A DNA stretch of 64,000 nt. Source: Neorhizobium galegae (GTDB lineage: Bacteria; Pseudomonadota; Alphaproteobacteria; Rhizobiales; Rhizobiaceae). The notes below the pieces were generated by a model. That model made no database searches, had not been told where the DNA came from, and worked only from the letters and a program-made list of their open reading frames with translations. A program made the translations under genes and the position numbers. Positions 32,001 to 40,943 of this stretch are shown one piece after another (the stretch's first letter is position 1; each line of letters opens with the position of its first letter). The stretch lies in contig NZ_CP090095.1 of assembly GCF_021391675.1 (NCBI RefSeq), forward strand, positions 2,361,501 to 2,425,500, in the 5' to 3' direction.

Positions 32001-32561
32001 CTCTTCCGTGCCCGGCACGAAGACATCGAGAATGCCGCCGCGCACGGCGAATTCGCCGACTTCGCGCACCGTCGCGACACGCTCGAACCCGTTGCGCTCC
32101 AGCCGCGCCGCGATGTCGTCCATGCGGATCTGGTTGCCGGGCTTGGCTGAGAAGGCCAGGCTCTCGATAATCTCGGCAGGAGCGATCTTCTGCAGCATTG
32201 CATTGACGGTGACGAGCACGATCGCCGCATGCGGCTTCTTGGCATGCGAGATCAGCCCCGACAGGGCCGCCAGTCTACGGGCGGAGACATCGGCGCTCGG
32301 AGAAACGCGGTCATAGGGAAGACAGTCCCAGGCCGGCAGTGTCAGGACCGGGATTTCCGGCGCCACGAAGGACAGCATCTGTTCCAGATCGAGCATGCGC
32401 TGGCCGTCCGAGAAGACATAGGCGACCGCCTGGCCGGCGCGGGCGAGCTCGGCCACGATCAGCGGCTCCATGCCCGGCGGCACATTGCCTATGGTCAGCG
32501 GGGTTTGCGCCGCGGCGATCTTCTTCGCGTCGAATCCGGGAATCATCGGGCCAGAATTCAT
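29040..32561 (-). CDS. mfd: Transcription-repair coupling factor
   Basis: 1173-aa ATPase that removes RNA polymerase stalled at lesions and recruits UvrA. The order is an N-terminal UvrB-like region, an RNAP-interaction domain (GDRMVRRGKRRKRGANFLTE, then LVVHAEHGIGKFVGL), RecG-like helicase motor domains with Walker A GDVGFGKTEVAL, DEEQHFGV and TPIPRTLQLAMTG, and a C-terminal TRCF domain. Its ATG overlaps the sdhE stop by 4 bp. Together with uvrA (15.7 kb) it serves excision repair. Confidence 0.97.
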   Translation of the reverse strand: MNSGPMIPGFDAKKIAAAQTPLTIGNVPPGMEPLIVAELARAGQAVAYVFSDGQRMLDLEQMLSFVAPEIPVLTLPAWDCLPYDRVSPSADVSARRLAALSGLISHAKKPHAAIVLVTVNAMLQKIAPAEIIESLAFSAKPGNQIRMDDIAARLERNGFERVATVREVGEFAVRGGILDVFVPGTEEPVRLDFFGDTLESIRSFDPASQRTTGQARALDLNPMSEVTLTPDTISRFRKNYLSLFGAATRDDALYQAVSEGRRYPGMEHWLPLFYDGLETAFDYLKGFRIVTDHTAREAAGERSKLVLDYYEARRDSGTQGKGAAAQAAPYKPVSPGQLYLESKAFAAALDGVNAVRLTPFNEMDAEGRRVVTLDAHAGPRWAKNQTEEKDRDERVNVFDLVVKHIADKRAEGAKVLVTGWSAGSLDRLLQVLDERGLKRINQIDKLADLDKLEKGEAASAVLSLEAGFETGNIVVIGEQDILGDRMVRRGKRRKRGANFLTEVAGLDEGSLVVHAEHGIGKFVGLVTIEAAGAPRACLELHYADQAKLFLPVENIDLLSRYGSDAAEAQLDRLGGGAWQARKAKLKKRLLDMADALIRIAATRITRRAPVLTTPEGLYDEFAARFPYDETEDQATAIDSVRDDLGAGRPMDRLVCGDVGFGKTEVALRAAFFAAMNGAQVAVVVPTTLLSRQHFKTFRERFRGLPIKVEQASRLVPAKELAQTKKDLADGKVDIVVGTHALLGAGIQFANLGLLIIDEEQHFGVKHKERLKELKSDVHVLTLSATPIPRTLQLAMTGVRELSLITTPPVDRMAVRTFISPFDPLVIRETLMREHYRGGQSFYVCPRLADLPEIQAFLQSDVPELKVAVAHGQMAAGELEDIMNAFYDGKYDVLLSTTIVESGLDVPTANTLIVHRADMFGLAQLYQLRGRVGRSKVRAFALFTLPVNKQLTTTAERRLKVLQSLDTLGAGFQLASHDLDIRGAGNLLGEEQSGHIKEVGFELYQQMLEEAVAEVKGDDEITDTGWSPQISVGITVMIPETYVPDLHLRMGLYRRLGEVTDLSEIDGFGAEMVDRFGPMPTEVQNLLKVVYIKSLCRKANVEKLDAGPKGIVVTFRDKQFPNPANLVGYIAKQGTLAKIRPDHSVFLTRDLPTPEKRLTTAAQVMTQFAELAKT

Positions 32562-32887
32562 ATCTTGTGACCGAGCCTTGCTTCCAGGGAAGCCTTGGTG
32601 ACGGGATCGAAATCCGGCGTATAGGCGGCGACGCGGGCGAAAAGCGGCGTCTTCATGTGCTCGGGCAAGGCTTGAGCACCGGTGATCCAGGCATGCAGGT
32701 CGTGGTCGTCCTCGCCCATGATCGCTTCGAATTCGTCGAGTTCCGCTTCCCCGAGCTTGCCGATCTCGGCTTCCGCAAAACTCCCGAGAACCAGGTCCAT
32801 TTCCCGGATGCCGCGATGCCAGCAGCGATAGAGGATGCGCCGGCGGCGCGGGTCGAGATCCGCGCTGGTGCGGGATAGTCCTGTCAT
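32558..32887 (-). CDS. sdhE: FAD assembly factor SdhE (succinate dehydrogenase assembly factor 2)
   Basis: 109-aa small helical protein that helps attach FAD covalently to SdhA. The family signature RRRRILYRCWHRGIREMDLVLGSF includes the RGxxE motif (RGIRE) needed for flavinylation. The AAGGACACGG ribosome binding site favours the ATG at 32887; a start at 32914 is possible. It overlaps mfd by 4 bp, the arrangement usual in rhizobia, and diverges from recG. Confidence 0.93.
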   Translation of the reverse strand: MTGLSRTSADLDPRRRRILYRCWHRGIREMDLVLGSFAEAEIGKLGEAELDEFEAIMGEDDHDLHAWITGAQALPEHMKTPLFARVAAYTPDFDPVTKASLEARLGHKI

Positions 32888-32978
32888 GGCCGTGTCCTTG
32901 TTTTGCCGGTTCATATAGGACGCTTTTCCGTCCTCGTCACCTTGCCAAATGGGCAAAATCCATCGCATTTTGCGCGCC

Positions 32979-35084
32979 ATGCGTCCCGCCATACTCGATC
33001 CGCTGTTCTCGCCCGTCGCCTCGCTTGCCGGTGTCGGGCCGAAGCTTGCCGAACTGATCGCCCGCGTCACCGGCCGTGACGATCCGGACGAATGCCGCGT
33101 CGTCGATCTGCTCTTCCACGCGCCCTCCTCGCTGATCGACCGGCGCACCCGGCCTGGCATCGCGCTGTCGCCACAGGGAGCGATCGTCACCATCGAAGGC
33201 CGGGTCGATCGGCATCAGCCGCCACCGCCCGGCAAGTCCAATATGCCCTACCGCGTATTCCTGCATGACGACACCGGGGAACTGGCACTCACCTTCTTCC
33301 GGGCCAAAGGCAACTGGCTGGAAAAATCGCTGCCGATCGACGAGATGGTCATGGTCAGCGGCAAGGTCGACTGGTTCAACGGCCGGCCCTCGATGGTGCA
33401 TCCGGATTTCATCGTGAAAGCATCCGAAGCAGAAAGCCTGCCACTGGTGGAGCCGGTCTATCCGATGACGGCCGGCTTGATGCCAAAAGTATTGCGCAAG
33501 GCGATCGAGGGTGCCGTCGCCCGGCTGCCGGACCTGCCGGAATGGGCCGATGAGGCGCTGACCTTGCGCCAGGGGTTCCCATCCGTGGCGGAGGCCTTTC
33601 GCGGGCTGCACGATCCGCGCGACGCAGCGGATATCGATCCGCAATCCCCTGCCCGCCGCCGGCTCGCCTATGACGAGTTCCTCGCCGGCCAGGTCTCCCT
33701 GTCGCTGGTGCGCCAGAAGGTGCGCAAGGTTCCAGGCCAGCCGATCCGGGTGAAGGGCGAACTTGCCGCAAGGATCATCGCCGGTCTGCCCTTTTCGCTG
33801 ACGCCGAGCCAGAAAGCGGCGGTCGAGGACATCATCAGGGACATGGCCGCCGAGGACCGCATGCTGCGGTTGCTGCAGGGCGATGTCGGGGCCGGCAAGA
33901 CGCTGGTCGCACTGCTCGCCATATCCGCCGCTGTCGAGGCTGGCGGCCAGGCCGTGCTGATGGCGCCGACCGAAATCCTCGCCCGCCAGCATTTTGCGAC
34001 GATCTCGAAGCTCACCGGTGCGGCAGGTGTGACCGTCGAGGTACTGACCGGCCGCACCAAGGGACGCGAGCGCGACCAGATCATCGAGCGGATTGCCTCG
34101 GGCGAAGCGCAGATCATCATCGGCACTCATGCGCTCTTTCAAGATGCGATCAACTATCACAATTTGATGCTCGCCGTGGTGGACGAACAGCACCGGTTCG
34201 GCGTGCATCAGCGCCTGCGGCTCACCGCCAAGGGCATTTCCCCGCACATGCTGGTGATGACCGCGACGCCCATTCCCCGCACGCTGGTGCTCGCGGCCTT
34301 CGGGGACATGGACGTCTCGAAGCTCACGGAAAAACCGGCCGGCCGCAAGCCGATCCAGACCGTCACCATCCCCACCGAGCGGATCGGCGACATCGTTGCC
34401 CGGCTCAGGGGCGCGATTGGTGAAGGAAAAAAAGCCTATTGGATCTGCCCGCTTGTCGAGGAATCGGATGTCTCCGACCTGATGTCCGCGGAGGAACGTT
34501 ATGCGGTGCTCGCCAAGGAACTCGGCCGCGATGTCGGCCTGATCCATGGCCGCATGAGCGGGCCGGAAAAGGACGCTGTGATGGGCGCCTTCAAGACCGG
34601 CGAGATCCGGCTGCTGGTCGCGACCACCGTCGTCGAAGTCGGCGTCGACGTTCCGGATGCGACGATCATGGTGATCGAGCATGCGGAGCGGTTCGGGCTC
34701 GCCCAGCTGCATCAGCTGCGCGGCCGCGTCGGGCGCGGCGACGAGGCATCGACCTGCATCCTGCTCTACAAGGGGCCTTTGAGTGAGACCGGCCGGGCGC
34801 GGCTGTCGATCCTGCGCGACAGCGAGGACGGTTTTCTGATCGCTGAAGAAGATCTGAAATTGCGCGGCGAAGGCGAGCTGCTCGGTACCCGCCAGTCCGG
34901 CACGCCCGGTTTCCGGATCGCCAGCCTGGAGGCGCATGCGGACCTGCTGGAAATTGCCCGCAAGGACGCGGCCTATCTGCTGGAGCGGGATCCGGAGCTC
35001 ACCAGCGAACGCGGCCAGAACATGCGCGTGCTGCTTTATCTGCACCGCCGCGACGAGGCGATCCGGTTCCTGAGAGCCGGGTAG
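32979..35084 (+). CDS. recG: ATP-dependent DNA helicase RecG
   Basis: 701-aa branch-migration helicase for stalled forks and Holliday junctions. It has an N-terminal wedge/OB domain (VVDLLFHAPSSLIDRR), a helicase core with Walker A GDVGAGKTLVAL, the DEQH box VVDEQHRFGVHQR and TPIPRTLVLAAFGDMD, then motif VI QLHQLRGRVGRG. The start MRPAILDPLF at 32979 gives the usual N-terminus. It is divergent from sdhE-mfd and ends one base from the convergent DUF502 gene. Confidence 0.97.
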   Translation: MRPAILDPLFSPVASLAGVGPKLAELIARVTGRDDPDECRVVDLLFHAPSSLIDRRTRPGIALSPQGAIVTIEGRVDRHQPPPPGKSNMPYRVFLHDDTGELALTFFRAKGNWLEKSLPIDEMVMVSGKVDWFNGRPSMVHPDFIVKASEAESLPLVEPVYPMTAGLMPKVLRKAIEGAVARLPDLPEWADEALTLRQGFPSVAEAFRGLHDPRDAADIDPQSPARRRLAYDEFLAGQVSLSLVRQKVRKVPGQPIRVKGELAARIIAGLPFSLTPSQKAAVEDIIRDMAAEDRMLRLLQGDVGAGKTLVALLAISAAVEAGGQAVLMAPTEILARQHFATISKLTGAAGVTVEVLTGRTKGRERDQIIERIASGEAQIIIGTHALFQDAINYHNLMLAVVDEQHRFGVHQRLRLTAKGISPHMLVMTATPIPRTLVLAAFGDMDVSKLTEKPAGRKPIQTVTIPTERIGDIVARLRGAIGEGKKAYWICPLVEESDVSDLMSAEERYAVLAKELGRDVGLIHGRMSGPEKDAVMGAFKTGEIRLLVATTVVEVGVDVPDATIMVIEHAERFGLAQLHQLRGRVGRGDEASTCILLYKGPLSETGRARLSILRDSEDGFLIAEEDLKLRGEGELLGTRQSGTPGFRIASLEAHADLLEIARKDAAYLLERDPELTSERGQNMRVLLYLHRRDEAIRFLRAG

Positions 35085-35085
35085 A

Positions 35086-35781
35086 TCAGGCCTGCATTTT
35101 CGGAGCCGGCAGGACGGCGGTCGGTGCGCCGGGGACGGGCTTGTAGTCCGGCGCGATCAACCCGCCCGATATCAAGAGTTTGGCGCCTTCTTCCGGTGTC
35201 ATGTCGAGCATGACGATCTTGCTCTTCGGCACGAACATCAGGAAACCGGCGGTCGGAACCGGCGTCGGCGGCAAGAAGACGCCGACCATTTCATCGCCAT
35301 CCACATTGAGCTTTGCGGCGATCTCTCCCTGCGCGTCGCCCGAAATGAACACCAGCGCCCACATGCCGGGGCTCGGAAACTCGATCAGCCCGCATCGCTT
35401 GAAGGAGGTCGACTGTTCCTTCAGCACAGTCTCGAAGATCTGTTTGATGCTCTTATAAATGCTGCGGATCAACGGCATGCGGTGCAGGATCGATTCGCCG
35501 AACTTGACGATCGAACGGCCGATCAGGTTCTTGCCGAGAAAGCCGATGATGGTGATGAACACCACTGCAATCAGCAGACCGGTGCCGGGAATGGTGATGT
35601 TGAAGTAATATTGAGGGTCGTAGCGCTGCGGAATATAGGGCGTGACCCAGCTATCCGCCCAGTCGATGAAGGTGAAGGTGAGCCAGATGGTGATGGCAAG
35701 CGGCGCGCAGATGATCAGGCCGGTTAGGAAGTTGTTCCTGAGGCGGCCGGCCAGCGATATTCGCTCTGGACTGTCGCTCAT
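35086..35781 (-). CDS. DUF502 domain-containing membrane protein
   Basis: 231-aa protein with two N-terminal membrane spans (NNFLTGLIICAPLAITIWLT and TIPGTGLLIAVVFITIIGFLG), then a cytoplasmic domain containing PLIRSIYKSIKQIFETV and VFLPPTPVPTAGFLMFVP. This matches DUF502, a family without a known function. An AGGGAAACCG ribosome binding site favours the ATG at 35781 (MSDSPERISL) over the one at 35796. It follows glmS by about 90 bp on the same strand. Confidence 0.88.
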   Translation of the reverse strand: MSDSPERISLAGRLRNNFLTGLIICAPLAITIWLTFTFIDWADSWVTPYIPQRYDPQYYFNITIPGTGLLIAVVFITIIGFLGKNLIGRSIVKFGESILHRMPLIRSIYKSIKQIFETVLKEQSTSFKRCGLIEFPSPGMWALVFISGDAQGEIAAKLNVDGDEMVGVFLPPTPVPTAGFLMFVPKSKIVMLDMTPEEGAKLLISGGLIAPDYKPVPGAPTAVLPAPKMQA

Positions 35782-35872
35782 TCGGTTTCCCTGCATACCC
35801 TAAGCATTGCCGCAATCATTGATGCGACAATGCCGGATGCGATGTTGCGATGCAAGGAAAAGCCGGTGGATA

Positions 35873-37699
35873 TCATTCCACCGTGACGGATTTCGCCAGA
35901 TTGCGCGGCTGGTCGACATCGGTGCCCATGAACACCGCCGTATGATAGGCGAGAAGCTGGATCGGCAGCGAGAAGATCATCGGCGCGATGATCTCGTCGA
36001 CATTCGGCAGCGCGATTGTCGCCATGGTCGGCAGCTTGGACGCCGCAGCGCCCTTCTCGTCGGTGATGAAGATGATCTTGCCGCCGCGCGCCGCCACTTC
36101 CTGCATGTTGGAAACGGTCTTTTCGAAGAAGCGATCATGCGGCGCGATGACGATCACCGGCATGTGCTCGTCGATCAGCGCGATCGGGCCATGCTTCAGT
36201 TCGCCTGCGGCATAACCTTCCGCGTGGATATAGGATATTTCCTTGAGCTTCAGCGCGCCTTCCATGGCGAGCGGAAAACTGGTGCCACGGCCGAGATAAA
36301 GCACGTCCTTGAAGCGCGACAGCTCGCGCGCCAGCGCCTCGATCTGCGGCTGGATATCGTTCAGCACCCGGCTCATGATCCGCGGCATTTCGGCAAGGTG
36401 CTTCACCATCGCCTTCTCGTCGCCCGCCGTCACCGTGCCGCGGGCGCGGCCGGCACCGATCGCGAGCGCGGCGAGGACCGCAAGCTGGCAGGTAAAGGCC
36501 TTGGTGGAGGCGACGCCGATTTCCGGGCCAGCCAGGATCGGAAAGATCGCATCCGATTCGCGGGCAATGGTCGATTCCTTGACGTTGACCACCGCGCCGA
36601 TCTTGAGGCCGTTGTCCTTGCAGTAACGCAGCGAGGCGAGCGTATCGGCGGTTTCGCCCGACTGGGAAATGAACAGCGCCGCCTGGGACGGCGACAGCGG
36701 CAGTTCGCGATAGCGGAATTCGGAGGCGACGTCGATTTCGACGGGCAGGCGCGCATAACGCTCGAACCAGTATTTGCCGATCAGGCCGGACAGGTATGCC
36801 GTGCCGCAGGCGGCGATCGCCAGACCCGTCACCTTGCCGAAATCGATCGCCGTATCGTTCGCCTTCACCGTATGGGCGGCGAAATCGATATAGTGGCTGA
36901 GCGCATGGGAGATGATCTCCGGCTGTTCGTAGATCTCCTTCTCCATGAAATGGCGGTGGTTGCCCTTGTCGACCATGAAGGCCGATGCCTGGGAAATCTG
37001 GCTCTGCCGCTTCACCGGCCTGCCGTCGTAGTCGATGATCTCGGCGCCCTTGTGGGTCATGACGGCGCAGTCGCCGTCGACCAGATAGGTGATCTCGTTG
37101 GTGAACGGCGACAGCGCGATCGCATCGGACCCCAGGAACATTTCGCCGCGGCCATGGCCGATCGCCAGCGGTGGTCCGAAACGGGCGGCCATGATCGTGC
37201 CCGGATCGTCCTCGAACATCACCACCAGCGCATAGGCGCCGGAAACCCGGTTCAGGGTCGCCAGCATGGCGGCACGGTGGTCCAGTCCCTGGCGGGTGTA
37301 TTTGGCGAGCAGGTGTGCAACGACTTCCGTATCGGTCTGGCTTTCGAAGACCGCGCCTTCGGCCAGCAGCTCGTCCTTCAGCTCGGAAAAATTCTCGATG
37401 ATGCCGTTATGGACGACGGCGACGCCATCGACGAAATGCGGATGGGCATTGGTCTCGTTCGGGACGCCGTGGGTCGCCCAGCGGGTGTGGGCGATGCCGA
37501 TCGTACCGGGCAGCGGCTCGGCGTCGAGCCTCTTTTCGAGATTGAAGAGCTTGCCTTCGGCGCGGCGGCGATCCATGCGGCCCTCGTGGACCGTCGCGAC
37601 GCCGGCGGAATCATAACCGCGGTATTCGAGCCTTCGCAACGCATCGACCAGACGCGCCGCCACCGGCGAATTTCCGACGATCCCGACAATTCCGCACAT
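35873..37699 (-). CDS. glmS: Glutamine--fructose-6-phosphate aminotransferase (isomerizing)
   Basis: 608-aa enzyme making glucosamine-6-phosphate, the first step to UDP-GlcNAc. The N-terminal glutaminase begins MCGIVGIVGNSPVA, with Cys2 as nucleophile once Met is removed, and contains LEYRGYDSAG. Two SIS sugar isomerase domains follow (ACGTAYLSGLIGKYW, SQSGETADTLA, GRGTSFPLAMEGALKLKE). The start at 37699 is fixed by Cys2; the longer frame cannot be right. It is the second gene of a glmU-glmS pair. Confidence 0.97.
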   Translation of the reverse strand: MCGIVGIVGNSPVAARLVDALRRLEYRGYDSAGVATVHEGRMDRRRAEGKLFNLEKRLDAEPLPGTIGIAHTRWATHGVPNETNAHPHFVDGVAVVHNGIIENFSELKDELLAEGAVFESQTDTEVVAHLLAKYTRQGLDHRAAMLATLNRVSGAYALVVMFEDDPGTIMAARFGPPLAIGHGRGEMFLGSDAIALSPFTNEITYLVDGDCAVMTHKGAEIIDYDGRPVKRQSQISQASAFMVDKGNHRHFMEKEIYEQPEIISHALSHYIDFAAHTVKANDTAIDFGKVTGLAIAACGTAYLSGLIGKYWFERYARLPVEIDVASEFRYRELPLSPSQAALFISQSGETADTLASLRYCKDNGLKIGAVVNVKESTIARESDAIFPILAGPEIGVASTKAFTCQLAVLAALAIGAGRARGTVTAGDEKAMVKHLAEMPRIMSRVLNDIQPQIEALARELSRFKDVLYLGRGTSFPLAMEGALKLKEISYIHAEGYAAGELKHGPIALIDEHMPVIVIAPHDRFFEKTVSNMQEVAARGGKIIFITDEKGAAASKLPTMATIALPNVDEIIAPMIFSLPIQLLAYHTAVFMGTDVDQPRNLAKSVTVE

Positions 37700-37819
37700 G
37701 AACGACCCTTTCCGCTTCGTGGAACCCGCGCGAACTCCTAGCCGATTGCTGGTTTTGCGCAATCGGCCCGCCGGTCACTTTCGATGTCGGAAAGTAACGC
37801 GCAAATGTTAATGGCCGGG

Positions 37820-39181
37820 TTACTTCTGCGCCTTCTTGGCCGCCTTGAAGGCAAGCGCCCGCTCGCGGAGGATTTTCGCACGCTCCGGCTTCACTTCCTG
37901 GCGGGCACGGCCGAGGGCCAGCGCATCGGCCGGCACGTTTTCGGTGATGACGCTTCCCGAGGCGACATAAGCGCCGTCGCCGATCGAGACGGGTGCGACG
38001 AGCGACGAGTTCGATCCGACAAAGGCGTTGGCACCGATCCGCGTCTCGTGCTTGTTGACGCCGTCATAGTTGCAGGTGATCGTGCCCGCGCCGATATTGG
38101 AATGGGAGCCGACAAAGGCGTCGCCGATATAAGTCAGGTGGTTGACCTTGGCGCCCTCGTCGATCCTGGCATTCTTGACCTCGCAGAAATTGCCGACCTT
38201 GGAGCCTACGGCGAGATCAGCACCGGGGCGGAGCCGCGCGAAAGGCCCGACCGTCGCGCCGCCGCTGACATGGGCGCCCTCGATATGGGAAAAGGCGTGG
38301 ATCACTGCCCCGCTGTCGATCCTGACGCCCGGACCGAAGACAACGTTCGGCTCGATCAGCGCGTCCTGGCCGATCTGCGTATCATAGGAAAGGAAGACGG
38401 TTTCCGGCGCGATCATGCTGACGCCCGAAATCATCAGCTGATGGCGGCGGCGTTCCTGCCAGAGCTTTTCAAGCATGGCGAGCTCGGCGCGGTTGTTGCA
38501 GCCGGCGACTTCCGTTTCCGGCGCATCGACCGCCACGACCTTGCCGCCGGCGGCACGGGCGATCTCGACGATGTCCGTCAGATAATATTCGCCCTTCGCG
38601 TTCTGATTGGTGATGCTCTCCAGCAGCGACAGCGCCTTGCGGCCGTTGATCGCCATCAGCCCGCTATTGCACCAGGTGACCTTGCGCTCTTCGTCCGTCG
38701 CATCCTTGTCTTCGCGGATGGCGATCAGCTCGCCATTTTCCACCAGCAGCCGGCCATAACCGGTCGGTTTGTCGGTGTGAAAACCGATCACTACGACATC
38801 AGCTCCGGCGGCCAGCTTTTCTCGCGCCTCGGCGAAGGGAGCGGAGGTCACCAGGGGCACGTCGCCATAGGCGACCAGGATGTCGTCGTAACCGCGGGCG
38901 ATGGCTTGTTTCGCCGTCAGGACCGCATGGCCCGTGCCGCGACGCTCGGTCTGCAGGAAGGCCTCAACCGCAACACCCTCGACCGCGCCGGCCTTGGCAA
39001 CCCCGTCCGCATCGCGGCCGACCACCAGCGCTGCTTCCGTCACGCCCGTCGATGCTACCGCCGCCATCACATGGGCGATCATCGGCCGGCCGGCAATCGG
39101 ATGCAGCACTTTCGACATCGACGATTTCATGCGCGTGCTGTCGCCGGCGGCGAGGATGACGGCAAGGCAGGAACGGCTCAT
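37820..39181 (-). CDS. glmU: Bifunctional UDP-N-acetylglucosamine pyrophosphorylase / glucosamine-1-phosphate N-acetyltransferase
   Basis: 453-aa enzyme for the last two steps to UDP-GlcNAc. The N-terminal nucleotidyltransferase has [20 protein letters not shown] and [13 protein letters not shown]. The C-terminal left-handed beta-helix has hexapeptide repeats and the acetyltransferase residues in [33 protein letters not shown] lies just before the ATG. Its product pathway continues from GlmS, encoded 120 bp downstream on the same strand. Confidence 0.97.
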   Translation of the reverse strand: MSRSCLAVILAAGDSTRMKSSMSKVLHPIAGRPMIAHVMAAVASTGVTEAALVVGRDADGVAKAGAVEGVAVEAFLQTERRGTGHAVLTAKQAIARGYDDILVAYGDVPLVTSAPFAEAREKLAAGADVVVIGFHTDKPTGYGRLLVENGELIAIREDKDATDEERKVTWCNSGLMAINGRKALSLLESITNQNAKGEYYLTDIVEIARAAGGKVVAVDAPETEVAGCNNRAELAMLEKLWQERRRHQLMISGVSMIAPETVFLSYDTQIGQDALIEPNVVFGPGVRIDSGAVIHAFSHIEGAHVSGGATVGPFARLRPGADLAVGSKVGNFCEVKNARIDEGAKVNHLTYIGDAFVGSHSNIGAGTITCNYDGVNKHETRIGANAFVGSNSSLVAPVSIGDGAYVASGSVITENVPADALALGRARQEVKPERAKILRERALAFKAAKKAQK

Positions 39182-39424
39182 GGGGGTTTCTCCTTCTCAG
39201 GCATTTTGCCGCTTCATAACAGCAAGATGATTGAAGTGCGATAAACGCCTTATGTCTGGCCGCAACAAAAAGGGGGCCGAACCGCCTGCGCTGGAATTTG
39301 ACCGAATCATTGGAACAGATGCGGCCGCTTACGGGATATGCCGGGAGGACGGTCTTGGTCAGGTCTGGTTGTTGCCGGGTCTTATCGGGAATGTCGGGCT
39401 GCCATATCGAAACCCCTTTTCACA

Positions 39425-39835
39425 TCAAGCCAGTTCGCTCTCGTCGTATTTCACGCGCGCGGCCTTGACGGACGGATGATTGACTTCCGCCCATAGCAGC
39501 ACCTTGGAAAGCGGCTCGAAGAGCGAGCGTCCGAGATCGGTCATCCGGTATTCGACGCTCGGTGGCTTGGTCGGAAACACTTCGCGTTCGATATAACCGT
39601 CGCGTTGCAGGTCGCGTAGCGTCTGGGTCAGCATCCGCTGCGAAATATCCGGCACCAGCCGGCGAAGCTCGCCGAAGCGATAGGGCTGGCGCGCCAAGGC
39701 CCCGAGGAGCAGCGTCGACCATTTGCCGGCGATCCGGTCGAGGACGTCCCGGACCGGGCAGTTATTCATGTCCCACCCGGACATATCGCATTCCTTGCCG
39801 TCCAGGACCGGCTTGCGGCTTGCATTGAGGGCCAT
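39425..39835 (-). CDS. HxlR family transcriptional regulator (QorR/YtfH-like)
   Basis: 136-aa winged-helix regulator. CPVRDVLDRIAGKWSTLLLG, LRRLVPDISQRMLTQTLRDL and PPSVEYRMTDLGRSLFEPL match the HxlR family. Cys16 and Cys26 near the N-terminus may sense thiol-reactive compounds, as in related redox-responsive members. The start at 39835 is preferred; an in-frame start at 39898 is possible. It is divergent from a QorB-like reductase gene, the same pairing as ytfH/ytfG in E. coli. Confidence 0.88.
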   Translation of the reverse strand: MALNASRKPVLDGKECDMSGWDMNNCPVRDVLDRIAGKWSTLLLGALARQPYRFGELRRLVPDISQRMLTQTLRDLQRDGYIEREVFPTKPPSVEYRMTDLGRSLFEPLSKVLLWAEVNHPSVKAARVKYDESELA

Positions 39836-39906
39836 GGAGTTGGTTCCCTTGAAGTAACGATCTCCCTCGAAACTGCCTCCTTTACAAATCGAAGTCAATT
39901 CTTATT

Positions 39907-39930
39907 CTAGTGCTAGTCTCTTTTTGAGAC
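39907..39930. promoter_or_regulatory. Small inverted repeats between HxlR and QorB-like genes
   Basis: CTAG-TG-CTAG (39907-39916) is followed directly by GTCTC-TTTTT-GAGAC (39916-39930). They lie 51-75 bp before the QorB-like start. Either may be an HxlR operator; the second could instead be an RNA hairpin. Confidence 0.35.
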
Positions 39931-39981
39931 CAACATTCTTCGCCGCGCCTCAGGCCGGCCATTGCCAGGAAAGAAACCCGC

Positions 39982-40866
39982 ATGACCAAACTTCTCGTCA
40001 CCGGCGCCGCCGGCCATCTGGGCCGCGCAGTCCTGCGTCACCTGGTGGAGACATCCAAGGTCGCTGCCGCCGACATCGTCGCTGCCAGCCGTGATCCGAA
40101 CAAGCTCGCCGACCTTGCCGCCAACGGTCTGGAAACCCGCGCGGCCGATTTCGACGACGAAGCCGGGCTCGCGAAGGCATTCACAGGCATCGACCGCGTG
40201 CTGATCATCTCCACCGACGAACTGGCAACGCCCGGCAAGCGCATCACGCAGCATAGGAACGCCGTTTCCGCCGCCAAGAAGGCCGGCGTGAAGCACATCG
40301 TCTACACGTCCATGCCGAACCCGGACAAGTCGCTGGTCACGTTCGCGCCGGACCATCTCGGCACCGAAGAGGCCATCAAGGCGAGCGGCGTCGCCTACAC
40401 GATCCTGCGCAACTCCTGGTATCACGACAATTATCTGATGGGCATGCCGCACAATCTTCAGGTCGGCAAATGGTACACGTCCGTTGGTACGGGAAAGATC
40501 ACCACGATCAGCCGCGACGACTGCGCCCGTGCCGCAGCCGCAGCCCTTGCCAATCCGCCGGCTGGCAGCCGCACCCTCGCACTCACCGGTTCGGAATCCC
40601 TGACGGCCGCAGAAATCGCCGCCCGCGCATCCGCCGCTGCCGGCAAGCCGCTGGATGTCGTTGATGTCACCGACGAGCAGCTGACCCAGGGCCTTACCGG
40701 CGCCGGCCTGCCTGCTTTCGTCGTGAATATGCTGGTCTCGGCGGATGCCAATATCCGCGCCGGCAATTTCGAACAGGTGACGAGCGACTATGAGACGCTG
40801 ACCGGCCAGAAGCCGCAGACCCTCGCCGCCTATTTCGAGACCCAGAAGGCCGCCCTCGCCGCCTAG
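39982..40866 (+). CDS. NAD(P)H:quinone oxidoreductase, QorB-like (NmrA/SDR type)
   Basis: 294-aa atypical short-chain dehydrogenase. A Rossmann motif begins the protein (LLVTGAAGHLGRAV), and KHIVYTSMPNPDKS, LGTEEAIKASGVAYTILRNSWYHDNYL and TTISRDDCARAAAAAL follow the QorB/NmrA pattern. E. coli QorB (YtfG) reduces quinones with NADPH; the same activity is inferred. AGGAAAGAAACCCGC precedes the ATG. It is divergent from its likely repressor, the HxlR gene. Confidence 0.85.
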   Translation: MTKLLVTGAAGHLGRAVLRHLVETSKVAAADIVAASRDPNKLADLAANGLETRAADFDDEAGLAKAFTGIDRVLIISTDELATPGKRITQHRNAVSAAKKAGVKHIVYTSMPNPDKSLVTFAPDHLGTEEAIKASGVAYTILRNSWYHDNYLMGMPHNLQVGKWYTSVGTGKITTISRDDCARAAAAALANPPAGSRTLALTGSESLTAAEIAARASAAAGKPLDVVDVTDEQLTQGLTGAGLPAFVVNMLVSADANIRAGNFEQVTSDYETLTGQKPQTLAAYFETQKAALAA

Positions 40867-40943
40867 CCCCTCCCGGATTGCGGCTCTCCGAATTTCGCGA
40901 TAATGAGATGAAGTTACCGAATTCCATCTCGTTTGGAGAAAAA

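Noticed and set aside
35807..37741. 644-codon plus-strand frame opposite glmS
   Set aside because: Shadow of glmS; the composition is His/Arg/Asp-rich and without recognisable motifs.
39231..39479. 82-codon plus-strand frame between glmU and the HxlR gene
   Set aside because: It overlaps the 3' end of the HxlR gene, has no good ribosome binding site or motif, and lies in what looks like plain intergenic DNA.
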